64,000 nt of DNA from Halodesulfovibrio sp. GTDB lineage: Bacteria; Desulfobacterota; Desulfovibrionia; Desulfovibrionales; Desulfovibrionaceae. The translations under genes were made by a program, and so were the position numbers. Below, piece after piece: positions 8,094 through 16,615 of this stretch. The notes under the pieces are model-generated. The model was not told the origin of the DNA, did not search any database, and saw only the letters and a list, made by a program, of their open reading frames with translations. The stretch covers positions 124,001-188,000 of the forward strand of contig NZ_JAOARI010000002.1 of NCBI RefSeq assembly GCF_025210605.1, given 5' to 3'. The stretch's first letter is position 1, and the number at the start of each line of letters is the position of its first letter.

Positions 8094-9043
8094 GAGCAAA
8101 TATAGCGTTTCCAGAACCTTTTGATGCCGCTGCGCATGAGACGGATAGGGTGAAAAGTTTCCGGTGTAAGTTGCGCTGGAAGGATAAATCCGCTCGCATC
8201 AAACTCCTGCGGCGTTGCCAAAACATATTCCAACTGCTCTTCAAACGCACCACGTACATTACGCCGTCGAAGCTCACGCCATAGCGGCATTTCATCAGCC
8301 TTAGTTCCCAAAAGAGTGTACAGTGCCGTATCAAGCGAAACCGGATCGCCAGCTGCGCCAATCAACCCCAAAGCATACGGATCGCCACCGCTGGGTCCTG
8401 TTTTATGCATACACGTAATGCCATCAACAACGCTCACCGATTGCGGCAAAGCCAATGCAACATCCACGAGTAACTCTCTAAATGCATTTGCCTTGTCCCC
8501 ATGCGTCGAATGCGCAATTGCTTTGCGGACACCGCTCACACATCCAAATAGATTTTTCACAGCAAAAGTCGCACGCATTTGCGTATGTGCTTTAATACGC
8601 GGCACATTCAGTAGCAAATCGCACTCAAGCGCATTACGGGATATGCCAATAGCATTCCCGCTTGGAAATTTAACACAAACAGGAGAGTCCAAGGTTATAA
8701 GCGGCACACCGAGTCTATCTAACCCTTCCATAAGCCCAATACTTTTTGCAACCGACAGCGCAGAGCCAAACGCAGGCGAATCACCCACGGTAACCGAACA
8801 ATTTTGCTCTAACAGAACTTCACATACAGCTTCAACAACAGTTGGATTTGTACAACAAAGTCCCGTGCTATCTGCTTTAAGAAAATTCGGTTTAACAAGT
8901 ACTTTTGTTCCAGCTGATGGAAAAAACTGTATGCCCTGCAAACAATTTCGCACAGCCTTCAATACAATCTCGTATTCGTATTCCGCACAATGAGCCAACG
9001 TAACCGGAATTAAGCCGGTCATCTGCTGTTCTGCTTTAGTCAA
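8090..9043 (-). CDS. DUF362 domain-containing protein
   Basis: A 317-residue protein of the DUF362 family, recognised by KVLVKPNFL, NPTVVEAVCEVL, VGDSPAFGSA, LLNVPRIKAHTQMRATFAVKNLFGCVSG and the later SVVDGITCMHKTGPSGGDP. Many relatives carry an extra ferredoxin domain; this one does not. The family is linked to iron-sulfur or oxidoreductase processes in anaerobes, but no activity is established here. The TTG at 9043 has GAGG 6 bases upstream; an ATG seven codons later is the alternative. The gene stands alone, convergent with the FapA-like gene. Confidence 0.85.
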   Translation of the reverse strand: MTKAEQQMTGLIPVTLAHCAEYEYEIVLKAVRNCLQGIQFFPSAGTKVLVKPNFLKADSTGLCCTNPTVVEAVCEVLLEQNCSVTVGDSPAFGSALSVAKSIGLMEGLDRLGVPLITLDSPVCVKFPSGNAIGISRNALECDLLLNVPRIKAHTQMRATFAVKNLFGCVSGVRKAIAHSTHGDKANAFRELLVDVALALPQSVSVVDGITCMHKTGPSGGDPYALGLIGAAGDPVSLDTALYTLLGTKADEMPLWRELRRRNVRGAFEEQLEYVLATPQEFDASGFILPAQLTPETFHPIRLMRSGIKRFWKRYICS

Positions 9044-9212
9044 TCACAACCTCGCACTGTACTAAAAATCATACTACTGATTAGCCGTAGCCCACAAAGC
9101 ACTCCATTAGGATAGAGCATACATATTATTACTCTCCCCTGCCCCCCTTTGTCATCAAAAAAGCACTTACTTCCTTTTAGTTGCCTTCAAACTCATTTCG
9201 GAAGCAAATTGA

Positions 9213-10085
9213 CTATTTCACTTTTCTCGCAATTACCGCGATCTCAGGTGATTCAGAAGAAAAAGGTGAGCCTGCAACATCAGAATAGAATTCTTCGACG
9301 ATAAATCCGTTTTCTTCAAACTCGTTCTTTAACAACTCTTGATTGAAGTATTGAAGCCAATTGTAGACAACACGGCATCTCGTTTCTTCGAGTATTGTGT
9401 ATTTATCTAAGGTAATTTTCTCGTTGGTATATTTAAACGTGTTCAGGAATGCATAATATTTTTCAGGCGACCAAAAATGATCGTACTGATTTAGCTCATA
9501 TGTTGTAATTTCCTCTTTTTTATCGAACTCAGTTAAGGAATACACATCTAGTAACACTGCTCCGTCAGGCTTCAACTGCTCACGAAACGTAGCAAGTAAC
9601 GTTTTCCTTTGGACAGGACTCAATGCACAGTAATCACAGAAAATCATCATGATGAGATCGAACCTTTTTTTCGTTTCAAACTCTAGATAATTTTTCCGGA
9701 TATACTCAATATTCAGATCTTTTTTATCCGCAACCATTCTAGCATGTGCGATTGATCTCTTTGAAAAGTCAATTCCTGTAACATCAGCGCCATTCTCAGC
9801 AAGCAAGGTTGTATACAAACCCGGCCCGCACCCAAAATCAGCAATACTTGTGCCCATATTTATTCCAAAATGAGACACTATCCATTGCACAGAGCGGACA
9901 ATAAAATCTTTGTTTCGGGACGACAGGTCAACAGAATCGTTTAAGTGGCATTCAAGCATTTTCATCGACGTATGCTCATCAGTCCACAACTCTTCCGCTG
10001 TATAGAACTCAAACGGTTCAGGCTTGTTATTAATGTCTTCCAAAAGTTGATATAGATGCGACTGTGCTTCACTACTTTTTGACAT
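9213..10085 (-). CDS. Class I SAM-dependent methyltransferase
   Basis: A 290-residue soluble protein with the Rossmann SAM-binding motif I in IADFGCGPGLYTTLLAENGADVTGID (about 83-108) and an acidic second loop (GIDFSKRSIAHAR). A post-I stretch DLIMMIFCDYCALSP and the motif PDGAVLLDVYS follow. The N-terminal helix bundle (1-75) with ELWTDEHTSMKMLECHLN is typical of small-molecule methyltransferases of this type. The substrate cannot be assigned. GGAG lies 6 bases before the ATG. It is divergent from an AraC-family regulator 144 bases away, a natural candidate regulator. Confidence 0.88.
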   Translation of the reverse strand: MSKSSEAQSHLYQLLEDINNKPEPFEFYTAEELWTDEHTSMKMLECHLNDSVDLSSRNKDFIVRSVQWIVSHFGINMGTSIADFGCGPGLYTTLLAENGADVTGIDFSKRSIAHARMVADKKDLNIEYIRKNYLEFETKKRFDLIMMIFCDYCALSPVQRKTLLATFREQLKPDGAVLLDVYSLTEFDKKEEITTYELNQYDHFWSPEKYYAFLNTFKYTNEKITLDKYTILEETRCRVVYNWLQYFNQELLKNEFEENGFIVEEFYSDVAGSPFSSESPEIAVIARKVK

Positions 10086-10229
10086 GCTACTCTCCAGTAC
10101 TCTCGATCAAAAAACTAAAATTTTTTGTGACTGACATTATAACTGTAAGATCATACAACAGCTGCATAATTCTTACGACTTTTACGTACGATATTATCAA
10201 GTTCAGATAAAAGAGAGTAGGTGCAATTT

Positions 10230-11123
10230 ATGAAGCATACTCAATACATAGACACATTAATCCTTAAACAACTCACTCCAGAAAGACATACCATTGGGGC
10301 AATTAAAGACACAAATATTGTGGAAAATGTTGTCTGGCACCAGCATAAGGAAACAGAAATCATTTATATGGAACGTGCGTATGGCACCTTTTTTCTAGGC
10401 GACAGTCTGATTTCGTTTAACCCAGAAGATGAATCCAGCATTATCATTTTGCTAGGAAGCTTGCTTGCGCACTCATTCTTCTACCATCCGAATAGAACAC
10501 TAGACCATTCTGAAGAAAGTAATGTCATCTCAATACTTTTTCATACTGAAACACTAGGTGAAGGCTTTTTCGACTTGCCTGAGATGCAGGCTGCAAAGCA
10601 ACTTATTGGCAAGGCAAACTGCGCGTACATAGTTACGAAAGATGCAGTGGGGGACATAGCTATTTTAATGGAAGAACTTTGCAAATCAGAAGGAATACAT
10701 AGGCTGACTTGCTTTCTACAGATACTAGATCTGATTACAAAACAAGATACCATTACCCAACTTACCGGACATACATTAGCAAATGAAAAGATCGGAAATG
10801 ACCTCCTGACCAATATTATTCAGTACATACACGAGAACTACCAAAAAGAACTTTCTCTACGTGAAACTGCCAGCAGGTATCATATGTCTGTTTCTGCGTT
10901 CTGCTCATTCTTCAAAAAATACACAGGTCAAACGTTTGTTGAATTCCTCAATCGACTGAGAATAAGCAAAGCATGTGAAAAAATGTTGACTTGTAATGAC
11001 GACATCACATCTATTGCTTATACCTGTGGCTTCAACAACTTATCCAATTTCAACCGTCGTTTTAAACAATTTAAGGAAGAGACCCCACGCAGCTATCGAT
11101 CACGCTACAAGGTATCGGAATAA
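10230..11123 (+). CDS. AraC-family transcriptional regulator
   Basis: About 297 residues. The N-terminal half is a cupin-like sensory domain (VVWHQHKETEIIYMERAYGTFFLGDSLISF). The C-terminal 100 residues hold two helix-turn-helices (LSLRETASRYHMSVSAFCSFFKKYTGQTFVEFL and ITSIAYTCGFNNLSNFNRRFKQFKEETPRSYR). The ATG at 10230 is preceded by GTAGGTG at good spacing; a GTG at 10221 would overlap that site. It is divergent from the methyltransferase and followed by a second AraC-type gene. The ligand is unknown. Confidence 0.9.
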   Translation: MKHTQYIDTLILKQLTPERHTIGAIKDTNIVENVVWHQHKETEIIYMERAYGTFFLGDSLISFNPEDESSIIILLGSLLAHSFFYHPNRTLDHSEESNVISILFHTETLGEGFFDLPEMQAAKQLIGKANCAYIVTKDAVGDIAILMEELCKSEGIHRLTCFLQILDLITKQDTITQLTGHTLANEKIGNDLLTNIIQYIHENYQKELSLRETASRYHMSVSAFCSFFKKYTGQTFVEFLNRLRISKACEKMLTCNDDITSIAYTCGFNNLSNFNRRFKQFKEETPRSYRSRYKVSE

Positions 11124-11209
11124 CCACCTCAGTTGACCATCTTGTTTGTACTCTTCATACTACGGATACGACGTATCATTTTACTTCCATTCAGAATTTA
11201 AAATAACTA

Positions 11210-12043
11210 ATGAGCACAAACCAAAAAGACTGGGCTAAGCTATGGAAGCCTGTAAAAGAAAGTAGAGTTTCGCTCTATAAAGCGAAATTCCAGACGTTTT
11301 CATTCAAAAAGCACAGCCACGAGCATTATGCATTGGGTGTCATAGAAGATGGTGTCCAGCAATTCCGTCTTAAAGGTACCAAATGTGTTGCCCCAGCTTC
11401 GGCGATAATTGCTATAAACCCAGATGAAGTTCATGACGGAGAGTCTGCTGTTCCAGCGGGGTGCCGGTACAGAGTCGCATATTTTAATGATGATATGCTC
11501 AGTGAAATCCTATTCGGACTATACAAAACCAGACGCTATGCGTCCTACTTTAAGTCTCCAGTGATTGCCGACCAGAATATCTCTTCTGCCTTACTTAATG
11601 CTCACCTGTTTATGGAAAAAACAACAGATATTTTGGCAGCTGAAACGTTAATGATGCAGGTAGTCGCAGAATTCTTTTTGCGTCACAGCGACAACCGCCG
11701 ATCACCACGCCCGATCAGTCGAAACACCTGCGCCGTGAATAACGCTATACAATACATACGCCAGCACGCCGCTGACACTATTTCTCTTGATGACATTGCG
11801 TCTGTGGCGGGGCTTTCCCCTTACTATTTTTTACGCCAGTTCAAAGCGATAACAGGGCTTCCACCTCACGCCTATCTTATGCAGTGTCGTGTATATCTGG
11901 CGAGGCATGCAATCGACCAAGGATGTTCACTTGTGGACGCCGCTTTTAATGCAGGCTTTGCAGACCAAGCACATTTCTCCCGCAGTTTTAAAGCAATTCA
12001 TGGCTTTTCCCCAAGCCAATATAAAAAATGCCTACAAGGCTAG
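11210..12043 (+). CDS. AraC-family regulator with cupin sensor domain
   Basis: A 277-residue protein: AraC_binding cupin (about 25-110; KKHSHEHYALGVIEDGVQQF, NPDEVHDG with metal- or ligand-type His residues) and a C-terminal double helix-turn-helix (ISLDDIASVAGLSPYYFLRQFKAITGLPPHAYL, LVDAAFNAGFADQAHFSRSFKAIHGFSPSQYK). Relatives often regulate exporters of the LysE type; no such gene is adjacent. It follows the previous regulator by 86 bases on the same strand and shares only the domain plan with it. No strong ribosome-binding site is visible. Confidence 0.9.
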   Translation: MSTNQKDWAKLWKPVKESRVSLYKAKFQTFSFKKHSHEHYALGVIEDGVQQFRLKGTKCVAPASAIIAINPDEVHDGESAVPAGCRYRVAYFNDDMLSEILFGLYKTRRYASYFKSPVIADQNISSALLNAHLFMEKTTDILAAETLMMQVVAEFFLRHSDNRRSPRPISRNTCAVNNAIQYIRQHAADTISLDDIASVAGLSPYYFLRQFKAITGLPPHAYLMQCRVYLARHAIDQGCSLVDAAFNAGFADQAHFSRSFKAIHGFSPSQYKKCLQG

Positions 12044-12215
12044 CAGATCTTTTTTCTGATCAAAAAAAAAAGCAATTTTATTCAAGAGTATTTTTCATCC
12101 AAAGACTATTCACAGGAGCAAGCAATGCCTGCACTCTGCATAACTTCAGATATGGCAGACCAATCTGTGGCATGCAGCAATATACAACTTTGATTTACCA
12201 TAAGGTTGATTTACG

Positions 12216-12815
12216 ATGAAAAATACTATCGATAGAGAATCTGCAATTGTACTTTTACAAAAATACGTTCGATCTAAAACTGTGTACTTTCACTCCATAG
12301 AAAGTGAAGCGATCATGCGCAATGTTGCACAAAAATTACAGGCTACCCACCCCGAAGAAAATATAGACATTGATTTATGGGCGATTACTGCGCTGCTGCA
12401 CGACTTAGACAGCGAACTCACCACTGAAGACTTAGCCAGACATGGGGTTGAAACAGTCGAATTACTTCAAAAAGAAGGCTATGAAATTCCAGAAATGTTC
12501 CAAGCCATTCTGGCTCACACAGAAGCTTTAGGGTTTTCTGAAATAAAACGAACCACCAAGATGGATTATGCGCTTGCGGCTTCTGAAAACATGACTGGTA
12601 TCATCTCTGCCTACGTCAAAATGCGTCCAACCAAAAAGATTGATGGGCTTAAAGCAAAATCAATCACAAAGAAAATTAAAGACCGCTCATTCGCTGCCTC
12701 TGTCAACAGAGAGTTCATTAATGACGTCGACAAACACCTCGGGCTTGACCGAAGTGAGTTTGTCACCCTTTCAATAGACGCCATGACAGAAATAGCAGAC
12801 CAAATTGGAATGTAG
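12216..12815 (+). CDS. HD-domain phosphohydrolase-like protein
   Basis: A 199-residue protein with the metal-binding HD pattern: H26 (YFHSIESEAIM), H62-D63 (ALLHDLDSE), H76 (RHGVET) and H101 (AILAHTEAL). It has no fused output or sensor domain. Related stand-alone HD proteins hydrolyse nucleotides or phosphate esters; the substrate cannot be read from sequence. The C-terminal third is basic and helical. The 172 bases upstream contain no convincing gene. A strong bidirectional terminator lies 110 bases after the stop. Confidence 0.82.
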   Translation: MKNTIDRESAIVLLQKYVRSKTVYFHSIESEAIMRNVAQKLQATHPEENIDIDLWAITALLHDLDSELTTEDLARHGVETVELLQKEGYEIPEMFQAILAHTEALGFSEIKRTTKMDYALAASENMTGIISAYVKMRPTKKIDGLKAKSITKKIKDRSFAASVNREFINDVDKHLGLDRSEFVTLSIDAMTEIADQIGM

Positions 12816-12922
12816 CACTCTGCCCGCACTGCCGGTGTGTAACTCTCCATATTACAACCCCAATGCGCATGGTGCTAAGGCAGAGTAATCGAGCATACAT
12901 GCCGCGAACTATATTTGATAAA

Positions 12923-12958
12923 AAAGCAGGTCTCATAATACGTAATGAGACCTGCTTT
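12923..12958. terminator. Bidirectional terminator between convergent genes
   Basis: AAAGCAGGTCTCAT (12923-12936) pairs perfectly with ATGAGACCTGCTTT (12945-12958) around AATACGTA. Flanking A- and T-runs let it serve the HD gene and the convergent EB_dh gene. Confidence 0.85.
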
Positions 12959-12972
12959 ATATTGCTATCGTA

Positions 12973-14001
12973 TTACTTGAATCGTAATTCTAGCGTATTG
13001 TTATGGAACAAGTGGTTAATTTGTGAGTTATCAAAAACGGCGATGCCAAATGGATATGCTTTGGATTTATCGACAAACTGTACATCCTGAGTATCTGCGT
13101 TTTCGCCTTCAGTTTTTAATGCGCGCACAACTTCAAGTGTCCACTGACCATCTTTGTACTCAATGCGCGAAAGGATGTCTGCTCTACCGCCTCGCATCGG
13201 GGAAATGGAAATCCCGGGAACAACATCTCCTGCTTTAAAGTTATCCACAAATGGTACTTTTTTATCTGGAGTTACGTAGTAACGCTCATCTGCTGTCGGG
13301 TTTAAGTTCATGAATGCCGGTGCGGACTTATCCGCGTTATCGTTATTTTTGTAACCGCCCTTTCCGGTATCCCCTTTTCTACCCCAGCTTTTATTCTTTT
13401 TCGGATCAGTATTGCTGTCCACGTACTGGTCATCAAACATTCCCATCGGCATAGATCGAACATATTTTGCATGCCACATATCGATGGTTTCCCCCTCAGA
13501 CGGAGTGAACTTTCTGCCCGCAGACTTGTCCCCTTTGATGTCAAGATGGCAGGAGATCATACACCCTTCATTTTCGAAGCCTTTTGTATTGATATTCCAG
13601 TAGATAGAAAACTTATCTTCGTAAAACGTGTTTTCATGTCCAGTTGTATCTTTGTTAGCTAACTTTTTCCAACTTCCATCTTTTTGCTTCACCCAAGGAA
13701 AACGAGCAAGGCTTTGGGTCGGGTCTTTATAGGTAATAAGGAAGTAGACATTCTTATCGTCATGCAGCGATTTAATATGAACATCAGCTTCCTGCATCCC
13801 CTTATACCCGTTGTTTGGCTCATACACGAGATTATCAACGGTAACCACAATCTCTTTGGCTTTATCCCAAGCCTTTTCAGCCGTTCCATCAAGTACAATT
13901 GGCTTATCTGTTCGAGTACTGAAAAGAGTCTGGTCAGCAGCCATAGCTGAAGTACTCAACACAACCAAAGCCGCAGCAAAAAATAGCACTAATTTTTTCA
14001 T
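12973..14001 (-). CDS. Periplasmic haem-binding EB_dh-type protein
   Basis: 342 residues with a clear signal peptide (MKKLVLFFAAALVVLSTSAMA). The mature part matches the ethylbenzene-dehydrogenase gamma-like / DMSO-reductase-family haem-binding domain: IVLDGTAEKAWDKAKEI, a DVHIKSLHDDKNVYFLITYKD strand pair and EDKFSIYWNI. In that family a Met/Lys-ligated b-type haem is bound and electrons pass to or from a molybdoenzyme. A CMISCH sequence (CX3CH) near residue 150 resembles but is not a standard CXXCH haem site. The ATG at 14001 is chosen from GGTGGAG upstream and the signal peptide; an in-frame start at 14034 is less likely. No molybdoenzyme gene is near, so the partner is unknown. Confidence 0.78.
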   Translation of the reverse strand: MKKLVLFFAAALVVLSTSAMAADQTLFSTRTDKPIVLDGTAEKAWDKAKEIVVTVDNLVYEPNNGYKGMQEADVHIKSLHDDKNVYFLITYKDPTQSLARFPWVKQKDGSWKKLANKDTTGHENTFYEDKFSIYWNINTKGFENEGCMISCHLDIKGDKSAGRKFTPSEGETIDMWHAKYVRSMPMGMFDDQYVDSNTDPKKNKSWGRKGDTGKGGYKNNDNADKSAPAFMNLNPTADERYYVTPDKKVPFVDNFKAGDVVPGISISPMRGGRADILSRIEYKDGQWTLEVVRALKTEGENADTQDVQFVDKSKAYPFGIAVFDNSQINHLFHNNTLELRFK

Positions 14002-14473
14002 ACATTCTCCACCTAATTTATTTCTCAATTCCACCTAGACAGAACGACTCATCTTTTTTTTGAAGAGTTGACCGCCTCATCAAATGATATTGACTTTCAA
14101 AATCGAGTGAAGAGCTAGCAAGACTTATTTAGACTTTCAAGCAAAAATATGAACACATCTTCATACATAAAATTAATAGTTCAATTTTATTACCTGTTTT
14201 TTTTGTAATCAGTTGAAAAAAAGATGTTAACAAAGAAAGCACTAACTTTAAAACGTTACCGTGAATACAACCTAGCAATGCAAAATCAAAAAAATGTATA
14301 AATCTGTAATCATCTTTTATTATTACAAGATTAATGAACGAGATACGCTGAATTAAAGCACTACGAATAATTTGATTACACTTGACCGCTAACAATCTGT
14401 TTGTAATAGATAATTAGTGGATTATCCTCAAAGAACATTCGTGTTACAATCCAAGTAAGATAGGAGACTGAAC
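14002..14473. other. Divergent intergenic region, AT-rich
   Basis: These 472 bases separate the EB_dh gene and rubredoxin 2. Short frames exist on the minus strand but none has a ribosome-binding site or a recognisable product. A TACAAT at about 14446-14451 could be a -10 element for rubredoxin 2. Nothing else is recognisable. Confidence 0.4.
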
Positions 14474-14683
14474 ATGGCTGATTTAAAAGATATGTATCAA
14501 TGTCAGGTAAGTAACTGCGGATACGTATATGACCCTGATAAAGGCGAACCAAAGACAAACACTCCTCCGGGAACAGCATTTAAAGATCTTCCTGCTGATT
14601 GGAAATGCCCTTTCTGTGGATCTTCCCCAAAAACATTCAGACCGTTGGCAGGTCCCGGTTCCGTTATTGAAGAAGGCAGTTAA
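14474..14683 (+). CDS. Rubredoxin, CX4C (type II)
   Basis: 69 residues. The first iron knuckle is [12 protein letters not shown], with four residues between the cysteines instead of two; the second is CPFCGS, standard. This CX4C arrangement is known from rubredoxin-2 of Desulfovibrio desulfuricans. [17 protein letters not shown] is the conserved core and an extra tail of about 15 residues follows. It should carry one electron at an altered FeS4 site. GGAG lies 7 bases before the ATG. It is divergent from the EB_dh haem protein, which could be coincidence or a redox partnership. Confidence 0.94.
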   Translation: MADLKDMYQCQVSNCGYVYDPDKGEPKTNTPPGTAFKDLPADWKCPFCGSSPKTFRPLAGPGSVIEEGS

Positions 14684-14870
14684 CAACTGTCAGTGAGTGG
14701 ACAAATTTTTTACCTGTTCGATGCTGACACTCCTTCCTAGTCTACCACTCCGCAGCCACTGCAACTTCAGTTTCGCCATGCGATATCTGCACACAGTTTC
14801 GATAGACTTCAGTGTACTGACCTCACCTTACTTAGAAGCAATTAACGACAATGCTTCACACTGCACACAA

Positions 14871-14900
14871 AAAACTCCATCGAAGTTACGATGGAGTTTT
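14871..14900. terminator. Bidirectional terminator
   Basis: AAAACTCCATCG (14871-14882) pairs with CGATGGAGTTTT (14889-14900) around AAGTTA. It sits between the convergent rubredoxin-2 gene and the ABC operon, with A- and T-runs on both sides. Confidence 0.85.
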
Positions 14901-14940
14901 TATTTACAATGCCCTAATCGGCTGCCTTGCCCTACCTCTC

Positions 14941-15696
14941 TTATTCTAAAGCAGACAAAATAGAATCCGTCAGCTTGCCAAACTCTGGCATAGCACGCGA
15001 ACGAGGACGTGGCATATCGACTGTCAGTACATCACGAATCGTACCGGGGTGATGCGACATTATCACTATCCTATCAGCAAGATACACGGCTTCATCAACA
15101 CTATGGGTCACAAAAAGAATCGTTTTTTGTGTCACTTCCCAAATCCGCAATAATTCCCGCTGCAAAAGAATACGAGTATGGGCATCCAACGCACCGAAAG
15201 GCTCATCCATGAGAAGAACATCCGGATCGTTTGCAAGGGCGCGAGCAATAGCTACACGCTGACGCATGCCGCCTGAAAGTTCATGCGGGTACGCATCTGC
15301 AAAATCGGGCATGCCTACTATATCCAGATACTCTTTCGCCTTTTCCCGTCTCTCAGCTTTGGATATACCGGCAAATTCCAACCCTGCGGCAATATTATCA
15401 AGAACCGAAAGCCAAGGAAATAGTGAGTATTCCTGAAAAACCATCCCCACTTCTTTCCCCGGTTTAGTCACCGGTTCACCCCGATATTGAACAGTACCGG
15501 CGGTTGCCTTTTCCAAACCGGCAATAATGCGGAGTGCGGTGGACTTGCCACAGCCGGACGGTCCTACAATGCACACAAATTCGTTGGCTGAAACATCCAG
15601 ATCAATGCCATCGACAGCTGTAAGTTGCTCGCCTCGCTCCGTTGTAAATGCTTTCGTCAGCCCTGTAACATGGATAACGCTATTTGCTGTATCACA
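14941..15696 (-). CDS. ABC transporter ATP-binding protein (NitT/TauT family)
   Basis: 251 residues from the ATG at 15696, the usual size for SsuB/TauB-type ATPases. Walker A is GPSGCGKST, the Q-loop is VFQEYSLFPWLSV, the signature LSGGMRQR, Walker B VLLMDEPFGALD and the switch His lies in FVTHSVDEA. It powers import of a small oxyanion- or sulfonate-like solute with the permease 4 bases upstream. A start at 15741 would overlap the permease by 41 bases; AGGGTAAG before the ATG at 15696 supports the shorter form. It is the last gene of the minus-strand operon. Confidence 0.93.
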   Translation of the reverse strand, partial: CDTANSVIHVTGLTKAFTTERGEQLTAVDGIDLDVSANEFVCIVGPSGCGKSTALRIIAGLEKATAGTVQYRGEPVTKPGKEVGMVFQEYSLFPWLSVLDNIAAGLEFAGISKAERREKAKEYLDIVGMPDFADAYPHELSGGMRQRVAIARALANDPDVLLMDEPFGALDAHTRILLQRELLRIWEVTQKTILFVTHSVDEAVYLADRIVIMSHHPGTIRDVLTVDMPRPRSRAMPEFGKLTDSILSALE

Positions 15697-15700
15697 CATA

Positions 15701-16546
15701 CTACTTACCCTGTCTGCGCCATGAATATTTCTTTTTTTCAAATTTCCGGAACATCAAATCCATTACGGCACCGACAACACCAATTGATATCATACCTGCA
15801 ATAACAATATCTGTAGAAGCCAACGTATACGCATGGGTAATCAAATACCCCACTCCGGATAGTGACCCCGGAAGCATTTCCGCAGACACAAGGCACATCC
15901 ATGCAATGCCAAGTCCAATGCGCATACCGGTTATTATGGATGGCATAGCCGCTGGAATAAGCACCTTAATAAATATCTGCTGTTCGCTGGCACCAAGGAC
16001 GCGTGCAGAGTCAATTAACGTCTTATTGACTCCTGTAACACCGTGCAATGTCGCAGTGAGAATAGGATAAAACGCTCCGATAAAAATGATGAACACCATG
16101 GAAAACTTGATGTTGTTCAAATAGATGTACGCCTGCCCTGTTTCAACGCCGAGAACGGTTGCGAAGCTGGAAACACCGCACCACGCCATCACCAGCGGAA
16201 CCCACGCTAACGGCGGAATTGGTCGAAATAGATTAAGGAAGTTATTGAAAAGCTTAAAGGCAATACCATAATACCCCATAACCACCCCCAACGGGATGGC
16301 AATCATAGCTGCGACCAAGTACCCAATGACAACGCGCACAAGGCTGACCAAAACATTTTCAGCCAGTGACCCCATGCTGATAACATCCGCCAGCGGCTGC
16401 ATCAGCAAATCCAACACTTGCTCTACTGATGGCAAAATAACTTGGTTGCTTATCTGTGCTGCTGCCATCATCCAAAGCCCAATAAACAATATGGGGGTAA
16501 TAAACGGTACTACCTGAGGGATAACAAGCGCTCTGCTCCGCTGCAT
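15701..16546 (-). CDS. ABC transporter permease (NitT/TauT family)
   Basis: 281 residues with about six membrane helices of the BPD_transp_1 type. The cytoplasmic coupling loop is visible in LIDSARVLGASEQQIFIKVLIPAAMPSIITGMRIGLG (EAA-like motif). It forms the membrane channel for the adjacent ATPase and binding protein. AAGGA lies upstream of the ATG. A strong hairpin in the 69-base gap from the binding-protein gene probably lowers its transcript relative to that gene. The substrate is not predictable from the permease. Confidence 0.93.
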   Translation of the reverse strand: MQRSRALVIPQVVPFITPILFIGLWMMAAAQISNQVILPSVEQVLDLLMQPLADVISMGSLAENVLVSLVRVVIGYLVAAMIAIPLGVVMGYYGIAFKLFNNFLNLFRPIPPLAWVPLVMAWCGVSSFATVLGVETGQAYIYLNNIKFSMVFIIFIGAFYPILTATLHGVTGVNKTLIDSARVLGASEQQIFIKVLIPAAMPSIITGMRIGLGIAWMCLVSAEMLPGSLSGVGYLITHAYTLASTDIVIAGMISIGVVGAVMDLMFRKFEKKKYSWRRQGK

Positions 16547-16565
16547 AATACTGCTTCCTTCAATA

Positions 16566-16599
16566 AAGAACGGCGGCTCCCGAAAGTGCCGCCGTTCTT
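16566..16599 (-). terminator. Intercistronic hairpin between binding protein and permease
   Basis: AAGAACGGCGGC (16566-16577) pairs perfectly over 12 bp with GCCGCCGTTCTT (16588-16599); on the minus strand TTCTTTATTG follows. It is probably a partial terminator or mRNA-end stabiliser that favours high expression of the binding protein. Confidence 0.65.
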
Positions 16600-16615
16600 T
16601 TGTGGTTTCTGAGAA

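Noticed and set aside
12028..12219. 63-codon frame between the AraC and HD genes
   Set aside because: It overlaps the end of the AraC-type gene, lacks a ribosome-binding site and reads through low-complexity A-runs.
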